Notes: generated from the letters alone by a model not told the origin. A DNA stretch of 64,000 nucleotides from Dehalococcoidia bacterium UBA1328 (GCA_002306815.1 DBTA01000037.1:66351-130350); one strand, 5' to 3'; counted from the stretch's first letter, positions 25,012 to 34,560 are shown. A program made the numbers and translations.

Positions 25012-27900
25012 TTAGTTCGCTGAATCCATGTCGCCCCAAGTTGGTCCGGTCTTGGCTTCGACGAGGAGCGGTACGGATAAGTTCATTGCAGCAGGCATCA
25101 TCGTGGTGACCATAGATTGCATTTCCATCAGTTCACCGGGCGCTATTTCGAAGATCAGTTCATCGTGAACCTGTATCGACATTTTTGACTGCATTTTTTG
25201 GATTTTCATTTCGTTCGAAATGTTAACCATTGCAATCTTGATCACATCTGCTGCAGTGCCTTGAATCGGCATATTTACAGAGACTCGTTCTGCCGCAGAT
25301 CGATGCATTGGGTGGCCTGCATTGATGTCAGGAAGATAGCGTCTTCGGCCCGTGATTGTTTGCGCGAATCCGTCGTCTCTGGCTGACTGCTTAGTTTGTT
25401 CAATATAGTCTCGGATTCCCGGGTATTTACCGAAATACAGATCGATGAACTCCTGTCCCTGTTGGCGTGTCAGGTCGGTCTGCCGTGCCACACCGACTGG
25501 TCCAAGTCCGTAGATCACACCGAAGTTCAGAATTTTGGCGATTCGTCGTTGGTTAGCGGTTACTTCTTCGGTGTCGTACATTGCGCGAGCCGTCGCAGCG
25601 TGAATGTCTTCGCCGTTGTGAAAGGCCTCAAGCAGTCCCGGTTCCTGTGAAAGGTGGGCGAGGATTCTGAGCTCGATTTGCGAGTAGTCGGCTGCAAGGA
25701 ATTGCCAGCCATTGGTGGTATCGGCGACAAATGCTTTCCGCACTCGTCGCCCCAGTTCTGTTCGAACTGGAATATTTTGAACATTCGGATCGGTACTGGA
25801 AAGCCGTCCGGTGGCGGAGCCGACCTGATTAAAGCTGGTGTGTACTCGACCTGTTTGTGGGTTTACGAGTTCAGGAAGGGCGTCGACATAGGTGGATTTG
25901 AGTTTGCTGAGCTCTCTGAATTTCGCAACGGCATCAGCGATCTGGTAGACCCGATCGTCGAGATCCTGAGTTTCTCTGATTTTCTCGAGAGAGTTAGCGT
26001 CCATCGACCAACCCCTCTTGGTTTTTCGGGTTTTCGGAGCACCCAGTTCGTCGATCAGAAGGGCGGCAACTTGCTGGTTTGAAGCGAGATTGAGCTCCCG
26101 TCCGTCAACGATCGCGTTAGCTGCCTGCTTGATTTGCTCAATATCTGCTCCAAGTTGTTCAGACATTTCAGCAAGAGCGGTTTTATCGATGATCATCCCA
26201 TTGCGCTGCATCTCGATAATCACGGGCAACAGAGCAAGCTCAATTTCTTCGTTCACGTAGCGGGCTTCATGCTTGTCGATCTCGGGTTCGAAGTACTCGT
26301 AAAACCGCCAGGTGAAATCGGCATCGGCTGCTGCGTATGTCCCGGCTTTGTCGATCGGAACTTCGGCCATTGTTATTTGATTGCGCCCCGTACCAATAAG
26401 AGTCTTTATTTCAGTCATTTCGGCCTGAAATAGTTCGAGTGCGAGTTGTTTCAGACCGATAGATCGACGACCACACAGCGCTGCGGCGGTCATAGTATCG
26501 AACGCCAAATTGTTCACAGAGATTCCCGCTTCGGCGAGGACCATCATGTCGTAGTTGGCATTATGTGCAATCTTCTTGATCGATTCGTCTTCAAAAATTC
26601 GGCGGAGTGCTGCTAATCCTTCAGCGAAAGGAACCTGAGCACCTTTGTTGTGACCAATCGCTATGTACCACGCGTGTCCTGACTTGATAGAGAAGGAGAT
26701 CCCAACAAGATCCGATGTCATCGAATCGAGTCCGGTGGTTTCGGTGTCGAACGCAAACTCGCCTTTGGATTTGAGGGCGTCGATCATCGCATTCAGTCCC
26801 GCTAAATCGGTGACGATCTCGTACTCACCTAGCGGTTTTTCTTCCTCAGGTTCCACGGACGGATCGACCTTCGCTGCACCCGATTCATCCGCCATCATGT
26901 CGATCTGTCCGACGGGTGACTCAGGCGCTTCCCATCCCGGAGCGGTTTCAGGTTCAGCAGGGGGTCTGTCACTCTCACCCGATTCGCCTAGCTTTGTAAG
27001 CCGATTGGCGACGAGGCGCATTTCGTAGTTCATGAGCGCCTTAATGACATCCTCTCGTTTGAAGTCGCCGAAGCGGGATTTTTCCGCATCAAACTCCACC
27101 GGTACATCCCGCACGATCGTGGTCAGAACAAGCGCTGTAGCGGCAGTCTCCCGATGTTCCTCGAGGAGATTCATTGTTCGTTTCGCTCCGCGCAAATCTT
27201 CAATGTTTTCGACCTCATTGAGTCGACTGAACAGTGAGTCGAAGTGACCGAGATTGTTAAGTACGGCGCGAGCTGATTTCTTACCAACTCCGGGTACCCC
27301 CGGAATGTTGTCGGAAGAGTCGCCTTCGAGTGCCTTGATCTCTGCTATGAACTCAGGACCGAGACCGTCGTACCGATCGGCCACTGCTTGCGGGTCATAC
27401 TTCCTCATGTCGCCGAATCCGGTGTACATGAGGAGCGAGGTGTCGTCATCGACCAGCTGGAGTTGGTCGGCGTCTCCGGTAAGAATCAGCGTTTTATAGC
27501 CCTGTTCAGTCGCCTGTTTAGAGAGAGTGCCGATCAGATCGTCGGCTTCAAACCCATCGTATTCATAGACAGGGACGCCAAGTGGTTCGAGTATTTCCTT
27601 CACGATCGGAATTTGTTCGTGAAGGGCAGGATCCACTTCCTGCCGTTGTGCCTTGTACTCAGGAAACATTTCCTTTCGAAACGTTGGCGACTTGGTGTCG
27701 AACGTCACGGCAATGTGTGTGGGTTTCTGCTCACGAATCGTCTTGAGGAACATTGTCATAAACCCGCTAGCACCTGTTGTGTTCTGTCCCGTCGAGGTGA
27801 TCAGGTGATCTCGAACTGCGAACCATGCCCTGAAGACGATTGCGTGTCCATCAATTAGTAGGAACAGTTGATCATCAGTTTTAGCAGGAGTGGTGGTCAT
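25012..27900 (-). CDS. polA: DNA polymerase I
   Basis: 962 residues with all three domains. The 5'-3' exonuclease (about 1-300) has LLIDGHAIVFRAWFA and LTGDADQLQLVDD. The 3'-5' exonuclease (about 365-550) keeps its catalytic acids: FDTETTGLDS (DxE), HNANYDMMV and YAAADADFTW (YxxxD), so proofreading should be active. The polymerase domain has motif A DYSQIELRILAHLS, the O-helix RRIAKILNFGVIYGL and motif C QVHDELIFE. A Glu/Pro-rich linker at about 310-360 is a lineage variation. It acts in Okazaki-fragment processing and repair. Transcribed away from the PadR/arsM region. Confidence 0.98.
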   Translation of the reverse strand: MTTTPAKTDDQLFLLIDGHAIVFRAWFAVRDHLITSTGQNTTGASGFMTMFLKTIREQKPTHIAVTFDTKSPTFRKEMFPEYKAQRQEVDPALHEQIPIVKEILEPLGVPVYEYDGFEADDLIGTLSKQATEQGYKTLILTGDADQLQLVDDDTSLLMYTGFGDMRKYDPQAVADRYDGLGPEFIAEIKALEGDSSDNIPGVPGVGKKSARAVLNNLGHFDSLFSRLNEVENIEDLRGAKRTMNLLEEHRETAATALVLTTIVRDVPVEFDAEKSRFGDFKREDVIKALMNYEMRLVANRLTKLGESGESDRPPAEPETAPGWEAPESPVGQIDMMADESGAAKVDPSVEPEEEKPLGEYEIVTDLAGLNAMIDALKSKGEFAFDTETTGLDSMTSDLVGISFSIKSGHAWYIAIGHNKGAQVPFAEGLAALRRIFEDESIKKIAHNANYDMMVLAEAGISVNNLAFDTMTAAALCGRRSIGLKQLALELFQAEMTEIKTLIGTGRNQITMAEVPIDKAGTYAAADADFTWRFYEYFEPEIDKHEARYVNEEIELALLPVIIEMQRNGMIIDKTALAEMSEQLGADIEQIKQAANAIVDGRELNLASNQQVAALLIDELGAPKTRKTKRGWSMDANSLEKIRETQDLDDRVYQIADAVAKFRELSKLKSTYVDALPELVNPQTGRVHTSFNQVGSATGRLSSTDPNVQNIPVRTELGRRVRKAFVADTTNGWQFLAADYSQIELRILAHLSQEPGLLEAFHNGEDIHAATARAMYDTEEVTANQRRIAKILNFGVIYGLGPVGVARQTDLTRQQGQEFIDLYFGKYPGIRDYIEQTKQSARDDGFAQTITGRRRYLPDINAGHPMHRSAAERVSVNMPIQGTAADVIKIAMVNISNEMKIQKMQSKMSIQVHDELIFEIAPGELMEMQSMVTTMMPAAMNLSVPLLVEAKTGPTWGDMDSAN

Positions 27901-28234
27901 GAGAGAGAGGCGTTCCGATAAGCGTAGGTCGATAAAAGTTGGTCTTAATGCCGTGCCACGGTGAGCGGATTATAGCTTCTCGCTCACTACAGCTTTTTAT
28001 CGATTGCCTACTTTGGTTTCGTCGCAATCTGGACTTCAAAGAGTCCAAACGCCATTGGCATACCTATTGTGCCTATATATTGTGTCCCTAGGCATAAGCT
28101 AATTTTCTTGTTTCGATATCTCGACAATTTCGAGTTGAGTTCAGCTTAATGACCACATGAACTAAATCCGCGAATGACCTCGTAAGTATTGAATACTGGG
28201 AGTCGCTAAATAGAAAAAACCTGTTGCGATTTTT
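27901..28234. promoter_or_regulatory. Divergent region between polA and the PadR remnant
   Basis: About 330 bases, AT-rich near 28040-28160. A nearly repeated pair TATTGTGCCTATA and TATTGTGTCCCTA (about 28065-28095) could be an operator, possibly for the adjacent PadR-type regulator. It must also carry the polA promoter. No gene seen. Confidence 0.35.
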
Positions 28235-28531
28235 ATGTTGTATTAGCTGAGTTCCTCACCAATGCGCGGTTATGAGTTCGCCACGAGAATTGCGCTTTGC
28301 GGCGATGCAAGACCGACCGATGCGATGATCTATCCAATGCTGAAGGAGCTCGAATCCGGAGGATACGTTGAGCTAGAACTCGCTGTAATTAATGGTCGTA
28401 ATCGCAAAATTTATTCGCTTTCTGAACTTGGTCATCAGGCTTACATAGCGTCAGCTCAGGCGTGGACCAATGTATTGCCGCAACTTGAAACAGCGGTTGC
28501 GGTTAAGGAAGCAGGTGTTGATACGGCGTGA
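28235..28531 (+). pseudogene. PadR-family regulator, N terminus interrupted by TAG
   Basis: From ATG 28262 the frame encodes 89 residues that match PadR proteins from the GYE turn on: PMRGYEFATRIA, AMIYPMLKELESGGYVELE (recognition helix and wing) and GRNRKIYSLSELGHQAY. The first helix of the winged helix is missing. Upstream in the same frame lie ATG TTG TAT, a TAG at 28244-28246, then LSSSP, which together would read MLYxLSSSPMRGYE, the usual PadR start. So the gene looks intact except for one nonsense codon, or it starts at 28262 as a truncated protein. It precedes arsM and may have controlled it. Confidence 0.6.
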
Positions 28532-28578
28532 TGCACAACAACGGTTATTGATTCGAGAATTTTTGAAGACGGACTGAA

Positions 28579-29430
28579 ATGACTACCGAGAATCCTTTTG
28601 GAACTATAACCCCAATTATCTCGGATGCTGTTAGCTGTGGAGATTCGTGCTGTGGGGATGATATGGCCTCTGAGATTACCCACGCGCAACTTGATTCAAT
28701 AACAGCGGTGGTGAAACACTATTACGGGAATCTTGCTTCGAGTGCAGCTGAACTATCTGCAGATGCAAGCCGAGTTAAGGCTACAGACAAATTTTACTCG
28801 GAAGATCAACGAGATGCCTTGCCTGACGAAGTGACTGGGGCTTCAGCAGGATGCGGCAATCCTGTCGGAATTGCCGACTCGCAACGAGGTGAGACCGTTT
28901 TAGATCTTGGCTCCGGTGGCGGAATCGATTGTTTCCTTGCTGCCAGAGAAGTTGGAAATAATGGTTATGTGATCGGCATAGACATGACCCCCCGCATGAT
29001 CGAGCTTGCGCAAAAAAACGCAGCCACACTTCAGACTGAGAATGTGGTATTTAAATTGGGTCATATAGAGTCGATCCCACAGCCTGACAACACTGTTGAC
29101 CTTGTTCTTTCCAACTGCGTAATCGCACTGTCAGAGCATAAGGATCGGGTGTTTTACGAGATTTTCAGGATTCTCAAGCCTGGTGGCAGGTTTGTTATAT
29201 CCGACATGGTTACTTCAGAGGCGCTCCCACAGGACGTGCAAAAATCGGCTGCGGAGTGGGTGGAATGCGTTGGTGGCGCTGCGGTGTTGAGCGAGTACCT
29301 CGAACTTGTTGAAGAGAGTGGCTTTACGGACATTGACGTGGTCAAAGAGGATCGAAGTCGACCCGATGCCGAAGATTGGCAGTCGACTTTGATCAATCTG
29401 ACGTTACGGGCGTACAAACCGGCTGAATAG
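28579..29430 (+). CDS. arsM: Arsenite S-adenosylmethionine methyltransferase ArsM
   Basis: 283 residues. ArsM methylates As(III) to volatile or less toxic species. The SAM site is VLDLGSGGGIDCFLAAREVG with the following GIDMTPRMIELA, and the arsenic-binding cysteines are placed as in the family: SAGCGNP, SNCVIALS and EWVECVGG. A further N-terminal cluster CGDSCCGDD may help to capture arsenite. It lies 47 bases after the PadR remnant. ArsR-type regulators more often control arsM. A repeat copy and hairpin follow its stop. Arsenic methylation is the best-supported role. Confidence 0.93.
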   Translation: MTTENPFGTITPIISDAVSCGDSCCGDDMASEITHAQLDSITAVVKHYYGNLASSAAELSADASRVKATDKFYSEDQRDALPDEVTGASAGCGNPVGIADSQRGETVLDLGSGGGIDCFLAAREVGNNGYVIGIDMTPRMIELAQKNAATLQTENVVFKLGHIESIPQPDNTVDLVLSNCVIALSEHKDRVFYEIFRILKPGGRFVISDMVTSEALPQDVQKSAAEWVECVGGAAVLSEYLELVEESGFTDIDVVKEDRSRPDAEDWQSTLINLTLRAYKPAE

Positions 29431-29439
29431 AAAACACAT

Positions 29440-29474
29440 CCTCCCTCGCAGGTAGGTAATTAAAGGGTGGGTTG
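29440..29474 (+). repeat. Dispersed intergenic repeat, copy 2
   Basis: Matches copy 1 at 11801-11835 in 28 of 35 positions without gaps, including the start CCTCCCT and the end GTGGGTTG. The end of the element overlaps a hairpin GGGTGGGT (29465-29472) / ACCCACCC (29487-29494) that could help end the arsM transcript. Confidence 0.5.
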
Positions 29475-29517
29475 CGCGTGGTTCGTACCCACCCCCGATG
29501 ACCCGTAACTCGATCTT

Positions 29518-30540
29518 ATGCCTGATGGTTATATGAGGTATTCGTCGCTCAGAGTCAGGCGAACGTCGCTACACTTGACGACCGCAATGCTCATCAATCC
29601 TTGGGTCAGAAACTACGAAAAATACGATCACGCCGCGCTAGGTCGCGTCCGTGAATGGGCTTCCAACAAACTTGGCAGCACTGTTGACTATGGATTCGGT
29701 TATGGAACATGGGTATTCATCGGGAATGAAACGGTTATCAAGATCGATCCCGAAGTAGGTCGACCTGAAAGATTCAGCCACGAACTTGCGGTGAGTGCGC
29801 TGCAGATTCCCGGCGTAGCGACCCCGCGCGTTCTCGAGACCGGCGCGTTAGAAGGCAGAGCGTGGGTGATACTGGATCGTCTAGATGGGACAAACGGTTA
29901 CAACGTTTGGCCGGGACTGGACGATTCAGGAAAGTCGCGGTTGATGAGCCAGCTGGCACGTGCGCTTGCGTATCTCCAGAAATTCGAGCCAGACGAGGGC
30001 ATGCTCCATGCTGAAACCTCCAATTGGTCGCGTCACGTTCGTCAGTCGTTCAACCGGGCCCTGCGTGCGGTCGATAACGTTGTGCCCGGACGGGTGCTCA
30101 CCATGTCTCAGGCCGCTTTTGCCGAATGGGAAGACTCGTTGATTGATCGTACGCGAGTTTTATGCCATGGAGATCTCTGGCTCGGAAACATTCTCGTCGG
30201 GAACGATGGCTCTCTCGTGGGGATCCTCGACTTCGATCGAATGGCGCTCGCTCCCGCGGACTACGAGTTGGACATGTTGCTTAGATTCTGGCGTTACCCG
30301 TGGAATTTCGTGCCTGAGCAGTTGGAAGCAACCTACGAGGACTCACTCGAAATCGAACTCATGCAACCGTTCGTTGAGCTGTGTCAGGGCGATCTGACCG
30401 ATAAACAACTTTCTGCCCGGTTGAGTACGCTCGAATTGATATATCGCCTCAACTTGGTGAATCGTTTTGGGTGGAGCGAACAGCACGCGATGATGTTCGA
30501 CACAGTTCTATCTGGCGACTGGGCAGACGGACTGGTTTAG
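29518..30540 (+). CDS. Aminoglycoside phosphotransferase-family kinase
   Basis: 340 residues from ATG 29518, or about 317 from the ATG at 29587, where the conserved part begins (MLINPWVRNYEKYD). The kinase-like fold is shown by the catalytic loop CHGDLWLGNILVG (His-Gly-Asp, Asn) and the metal-binding ILDFDRMALAPADYELDML. Such proteins phosphorylate small molecules such as choline, homoserine or antibiotics. No resistance context is present, so a metabolic kinase is more likely. A strong intrinsic terminator follows. Upstream 90 bases contain the repeat copy. Confidence 0.85.
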   Translation: MPDGYMRYSSLRVRRTSLHLTTAMLINPWVRNYEKYDHAALGRVREWASNKLGSTVDYGFGYGTWVFIGNETVIKIDPEVGRPERFSHELAVSALQIPGVATPRVLETGALEGRAWVILDRLDGTNGYNVWPGLDDSGKSRLMSQLARALAYLQKFEPDEGMLHAETSNWSRHVRQSFNRALRAVDNVVPGRVLTMSQAAFAEWEDSLIDRTRVLCHGDLWLGNILVGNDGSLVGILDFDRMALAPADYELDMLLRFWRYPWNFVPEQLEATYEDSLEIELMQPFVELCQGDLTDKQLSARLSTLELIYRLNLVNRFGWSEQHAMMFDTVLSGDWADGLV

Positions 30541-30608
30541 CGAGTCGGGAATGTTTTGCCCGCTAACCATCTATCATTTTTCGATGCCGTGATTGAAGTG
30601 GTGACAGA

Positions 30609-30670
30609 AACCACACAATCCTGTGATCGTTGGGTTTGGTGATCACAGGGCTGTGTGGTTGATTTTTTTT
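30609..30670 (+). terminator. Strong intrinsic terminator after the phosphotransferase gene
   Basis: Arms AACCACACA...CTGTGATC and GATCACAG...TGTGTGGTT pair over nearly 20 bases around a 12-base loop, followed by GATTTTTTTT on the plus strand. Confidence 0.85.
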
Positions 30671-30881
30671 ATGACTCGTTAGTCGGAGGCGAGCCGTACC
30701 TTGCCCGTCCGTTGAAAGTCCGAGAATGACGTTTAGTGGCGTCTTTCCCGGTTAGATATCTTCGATGGGGCTCAGGATCATGTGACCTAGACCCACCCAT
30801 ACGGCATATGGATTACGAGTGATAAACCCGACTTCCAATATTTGCATGATGCGTGTTGCGCTTTGTGTGGCAGCAGAAAGC
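30671..30881. other. Gene-free stretch between the terminator and the coiled-coil gene
   Basis: About 210 bases with no supported gene. A 31-codon minus-strand frame near 30752-30847 has protein-like residues but no ribosome binding site, so it is not called. Confidence 0.4.
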
Positions 30882-31475
30882 TTAGTCGGCGACGTTTGAT
30901 GTTGGACGAGCATCCAGGAGGTCGATACCGCCTCGTACCTGTCCGAGCGTGTCGGCGATTCTCTCTTCGAGCGTGAACAGAACCTCGCGTGCATAATTGT
31001 CTGCACCCTTGCGTCGCTGTTCGGCTGAAGTCTCTGCGTCGTTCAAGATGCCGTTGACCCGAGTCTCCGCGTCGTCGATCAGCTTAGCCGCTCGCTTGTC
31101 GGCATCAGTTTCGATCTTCGCCGCCTTTTCGTTTGCTGCGCGAGTGATCTCGTTTTCTTCGATCATCTTGCGAGCTTCTTCTTGAGAAGTGGTCAACAGG
31201 GTGTTCGACTGCTCTTCCGCGAGCTGGCGAATGGTTGTTGCTTCCTCGTCAGCGTAAGCTCGGATGCGTCGTGCCTCTAGCTCTGCCTGCTTGATGATTG
31301 CATCTTTCTGGCGAAGAATGCCTTCAGCTTCGTTAATCTGGGTCGGCATTTCAGTCTTCATCTCTTCAATGCTTGTCGAGATTTTGTCCAGGTTAACGAG
31401 TGTTCGGGCTGTTCCAGGTACTCGACCTTTGACGATCATCGTCTCTAGGTTTTCTAGTTGTGACATCAGTGTCAT
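30882..31475 (-). CDS. Coiled-coil protein in the rsmD-coaD unit
   Basis: 197 residues, almost all helical and rich in Glu, Ala, Lys and Arg with heptad-like spacing from about residue 40 to 165 (for example EEATTIRQLAEEQ and DAETRVNGILNDAET). It resembles DivIVA-like or ATP-synthase b-like coiled coils and is common next to coaD in Chloroflexota, where its role is not established. No membrane segment or signal peptide is seen. The start may also be the ATG three codons in (MSQLENLE). It follows coaD by about 50 bases on the same strand. Confidence 0.7.
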   Translation of the reverse strand: MTLMSQLENLETMIVKGRVPGTARTLVNLDKISTSIEEMKTEMPTQINEAEGILRQKDAIIKQAELEARRIRAYADEEATTIRQLAEEQSNTLLTTSQEEARKMIEENEITRAANEKAAKIETDADKRAAKLIDDAETRVNGILNDAETSAEQRRKGADNYAREVLFTLEERIADTLGQVRGGIDLLDARPTSNVAD

Positions 31476-31523
31476 TTCTGCCTCCGTGTGGGTCGACTAA
31501 CGCGTGCGCTTGTTGGTTGATAC

Positions 31524-32015
31524 TTACTTTTCTCGACGTTCTTCGAGCCTCTCAACCAAAGGCCTTAGAACGTTTTTAGGAACTAGATCTGACACATCGG
31601 CGCCGAGTGCCGCTACTTCCTTTACTCTCGATGAACTCAGGATCTGGTATTCGAGAGCACTGAAAAGACAGATCGTTTCAACGTCCCCCGCCATCCTGCG
31701 GTTCATTAGTGCCATTTCACTTTCGTACTCGAAATCGCTTGTGATTCTCAATCCACGAACTATTACGCTGGCCCCGATTTCTCTGGCGGCGTTGACGGTG
31801 AGTCCGGAGTACGACTGGACCGATACGTTTGAAAGATTAGCAACCGCTTCGGCGAACATTTCAATTCGTTCATCTAGGTTGAACATAGTTCGTTTTGACG
31901 AAATCTCGACCACTCCTATGGTCAAGTGATCGACTGCGTGCGAAGCGCGCTCGACGATGTCAAGGTGGCCGTTGGTTACCGGGTCGAATGTTCCGGGGTA
32001 AATCGCCCGCGCCAT
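31524..32015 (-). CDS. coaD: Phosphopantetheine adenylyltransferase
   Basis: 163 residues, usual length. CoaD transfers AMP to 4'-phosphopantetheine, the penultimate step of coenzyme A synthesis. The nucleotidylyltransferase motif is YPGTFDPVTNGHLDIVERA (TxGH), with later RGLRITSDFEYESEMALMN and SSSRVKEVA, all conserved. Its first base follows the last base of rsmD, so the two are tightly coupled, the usual rsmD-coaD pairing in bacteria. Confidence 0.97.
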   Translation of the reverse strand: MARAIYPGTFDPVTNGHLDIVERASHAVDHLTIGVVEISSKRTMFNLDERIEMFAEAVANLSNVSVQSYSGLTVNAAREIGASVIVRGLRITSDFEYESEMALMNRRMAGDVETICLFSALEYQILSSSRVKEVAALGADVSDLVPKNVLRPLVERLEERREK

Positions 32016-32621
32016 CTATTTGCCCTCCGTCTGGGCATTGGTCGCTGAATCGGTGTTATTTGCTTTGTAGACCGAAATAGCGGTGTCTCCGTAGAGCCGG
32101 TGGGTAGATAATTCAAGGCCCGGAAGATATTCCGGTAATTTGGTCATCTTGGAATGTTCTAAAAATGCTATTGCGTTAAGTGCGATGAGTCCGTTGGCGT
32201 CGACTTGTTCAAATAACTCCTCGAACTCAACAATGTCGTATGGCGGGTCGGCAAAAATTAGGTCGAACTCGCCCTTCAATCTTCCGATTGTGTTGAGCGC
32301 TCTACCTTTTTGAACCGTTCCCAGCATTGTCAACCTCTGTTTAGCCAGTGACTTTTTTAAGTCGTCACACCGACGTCCGTTTTGCTCGATAAACGTGGCA
32401 CTGTCGGCACCTCGCTGAAGAGCTTCGATTCCGAGTGTTCCTGTACCTGCGTAAATATCCAGTACGCGCAGTCCGTTAGCTCCGGCTGGTCCCAGCATCG
32501 AGAATATTGCTGATCTCACTTTGGATGTCGTTGGGCGCAGTGATCTACCGGTTGAGCCAGTTGCTCGTCGGAACTGTGAGCGTCGTCTTCGGCTGTTATC
32601 CATCGCACTTTCGATCCGCAC
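32016..32621 (-). CDS. rsmD: 16S rRNA (guanine966-N2)-methyltransferase
   Basis: 201 residues. Methylates G966 of 16S rRNA. Conserved blocks are LRPTTSKVRSAIFSML, the SAM-binding DIYAGTGTLGIEALQRGA, FIEQN and the catalytic FADPPYD. The N terminus is short and Arg-rich; the usual first strand (MRxIxGxxxGR) is not well kept, and the start at 32621 could instead be the Met six codons in. It is directly followed by coaD. The upstream 330 bases separate it from the divergent lysS. Confidence 0.93.
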   Translation of the reverse strand: MRIESAMDNSRRRRSQFRRATGSTGRSLRPTTSKVRSAIFSMLGPAGANGLRVLDIYAGTGTLGIEALQRGADSATFIEQNGRRCDDLKKSLAKQRLTMLGTVQKGRALNTIGRLKGEFDLIFADPPYDIVEFEELFEQVDANGLIALNAIAFLEHSKMTKLPEYLPGLELSTHRLYGDTAISVYKANNTDSATNAQTEGK

Positions 32622-32951
32622 TTGAGACCCTTGGTATTCCTTCTGCCGACTTCATAGAAGCAACGGAATACGAACGATTATTTCTGGCGCGCCGGACTCT
32701 TAACCATCGTCAGTTGTTACAGGTTTTGGCGGATTTACACGGAAGCGGTGTCTGTCTCGGTGCAAATCTAACGGCAATCGGTTTCGCCGTAATTCGCTGG
32801 TTGATCATTCTCTGGCTTAGAATGAATGGTCGCAATTGCACCTAAACTGAAAGCGATCAACCGATAACAAATTGCGATTACGTTCATTTCGATCAAGACT
32901 CAGGGTCCGATGAGAGAAAACGATTAGAGCCAGAAATTTTTTGCGTCACAA
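32622..32951. promoter_or_regulatory. Divergent region between rsmD and lysS
   Basis: About 330 bases that must hold promoters in both directions. Plus-strand frames run through it but have no family features. No T-box, hairpin or clear operator was found. Confidence 0.4.
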
Positions 32952-34511
32952 ATGACCAACCAAGAGCAACAAGACCAGTCAAGCACCTCGAATGAAGCAG
33001 ACGCCGTCGTGGGCGAGCGCAAGCTAATGGAGGACAGGCTGGCGAAAACGACGGAGATTCGTTCCAAAGGACTTGATCCATACCCTCCAAGATTTGATCG
33101 GACTCATACATCTGTCGAAGCTATAAGTCTGTTCGAGGAGGAGGAAGCCGATTACTCGGGCGAAGTAGACGCGCATCCCCGAACCGAAACTGTTCGCGTT
33201 GCCGGTCGAATCATGGCTCGGCGTGGAATGGGCAAGGCTGCGTTCATCGATTTGAAAGACGGTCACGGAGCAATCCAGGCATTCGCTCGCCAGAACACGA
33301 TGGGCGACGAAGCTTACGAGATCGTCAACCTTCTCGATATTGGAGACATTATTGGTGTTGAAGGCTCTGTAATTCGAACAAGGCGCGGCGAAATCAGCGT
33401 CGAGGCGCAGCAAGTAACCGTTCTTACTAAGGCGATTCGTCCGCTGCCCGACAAATGGCACGGTCTTCAAGATCAGGAAGTACGGTTCCGGCAACGGTAT
33501 CTCGACCTCATTTCTAACGACAACGCTATGAAGAATGCTTTGCTCCGATCGAAGGTCGTGCAGTCGATGCGTTCATTTATGCACAGGCAGGGGTTTATCG
33601 AGGTTGAAACCCCAATACTTGTACCCGTTGCCGCCGGCGCACAGGCGACGCCTTTCGAGACACACCACAACCAGCTGAATCGGGATTTGTACCTTCGAAT
33701 TGCTACCGAGCTTTATCTGAAAAAGTTGATCGTCGGAGGAATAGAAAGAGTATTCGAAATCGGCCGACTCTTCCGCAACGAGGGTTTGGACCACGATCAC
33801 AACCCGGAGTTCACGACTATCGAGAGTTATCAGGCATATGCTGACTACAACGATGTTATGGCAATGGTTGAGAAAATGGTTTCGACCATTGCCCTGGAGA
33901 CGACCGGCTCGATGATTCTTCCAGAGGTGGAGGGCATTCGAGCAGAGATCGACCTCACTCCGCCTTGGCCACGCCTTGATCTCCGTGAAGAGATTAAGAA
34001 GCGCACAGGAATTGATTACGTCGAAACCCGTGATGTTGAATCACTCTCGCAGGCTATGCGGGAGCGTGGTATTCACGTCGAGGCGGGATCGGCGTGGGGA
34101 CGACTTTTAGACAAGGTGATTTCTTCAGAGGTCGAACCGCACCTGATTCAACCTCACTTTCTAGTCGACTATCCTGTCGAGATGTCTCCGCTTGCGAAGC
34201 GCAAGCCGGATTCTGATGGGATCGTCGAGCGTTTTGAAGGCTTTGTGGTGGGTACTGAGTTGTGTAACGCGTTCACTGAATTGAACGATCCTATCGACCA
34301 GCGCGAACGGTTCGAGCAGCAAGAAAAAATGCGAGTAGAGTTTGGCGACGATGAAGCTGATCGACTTGACGAAGACTTTCTTGTTTCGATCGAACATGGC
34401 ATGCCTCCGACCGGCGGACTCGGTTTAGGAATTGATCGGCTGACGATGCTAATCGCTGGCGAAGAGTCGATTCGCGAGATTCTACTATTTCCGGCAATGC
34501 GAAACACGTGA
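32952..34511 (+). CDS. lysS: Lysyl-tRNA synthetase (class II)
   Basis: 519 residues. Class-II LysRS with an N-terminal OB-fold anticodon-binding domain (about 60-165: VRVAGRIMARRGMGKAAFIDL) and a catalytic domain carrying motif 2 GRLFRNEGLDHDHNPEFTTIE and motif 3 GGLGLGIDRLTMLIAG, with the C terminus LLFPAMRNT. It charges tRNA-Lys. Followed by serS after about 50 bases, so the two synthetases likely share a transcript. Confidence 0.97.
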   Translation: MTNQEQQDQSSTSNEADAVVGERKLMEDRLAKTTEIRSKGLDPYPPRFDRTHTSVEAISLFEEEEADYSGEVDAHPRTETVRVAGRIMARRGMGKAAFIDLKDGHGAIQAFARQNTMGDEAYEIVNLLDIGDIIGVEGSVIRTRRGEISVEAQQVTVLTKAIRPLPDKWHGLQDQEVRFRQRYLDLISNDNAMKNALLRSKVVQSMRSFMHRQGFIEVETPILVPVAAGAQATPFETHHNQLNRDLYLRIATELYLKKLIVGGIERVFEIGRLFRNEGLDHDHNPEFTTIESYQAYADYNDVMAMVEKMVSTIALETTGSMILPEVEGIRAEIDLTPPWPRLDLREEIKKRTGIDYVETRDVESLSQAMRERGIHVEAGSAWGRLLDKVISSEVEPHLIQPHFLVDYPVEMSPLAKRKPDSDGIVERFEGFVVGTELCNAFTELNDPIDQRERFEQQEKMRVEFGDDEADRLDEDFLVSIEHGMPPTGGLGLGIDRLTMLIAGEESIREILLFPAMRNT

Positions 34512-34560
34512 TCTAATCGAGATAACTGGTTCACCCGATAAACAGCGCTCTGAGTAACAA

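Noticed and set aside
4854..30774. 16-base identical string TATCTTCGATGGGGCT at 4854 and about 30759
   Set aside because: In 64 kb about one such pair is expected by chance, and the two contexts differ otherwise.
30752..30847. 31-codon minus-strand ORF ending ILSPIEDI, with protein-like residues
   Set aside because: No ribosome binding site, and it lies past the coiled-coil gene in another frame; could be the end of a lost gene.
32507..32845. 112-codon plus-strand frame over the rsmD 5' part
   Set aside because: Overlaps rsmD on the opposite strand, composition is not protein-like, and there is no ribosome binding site.
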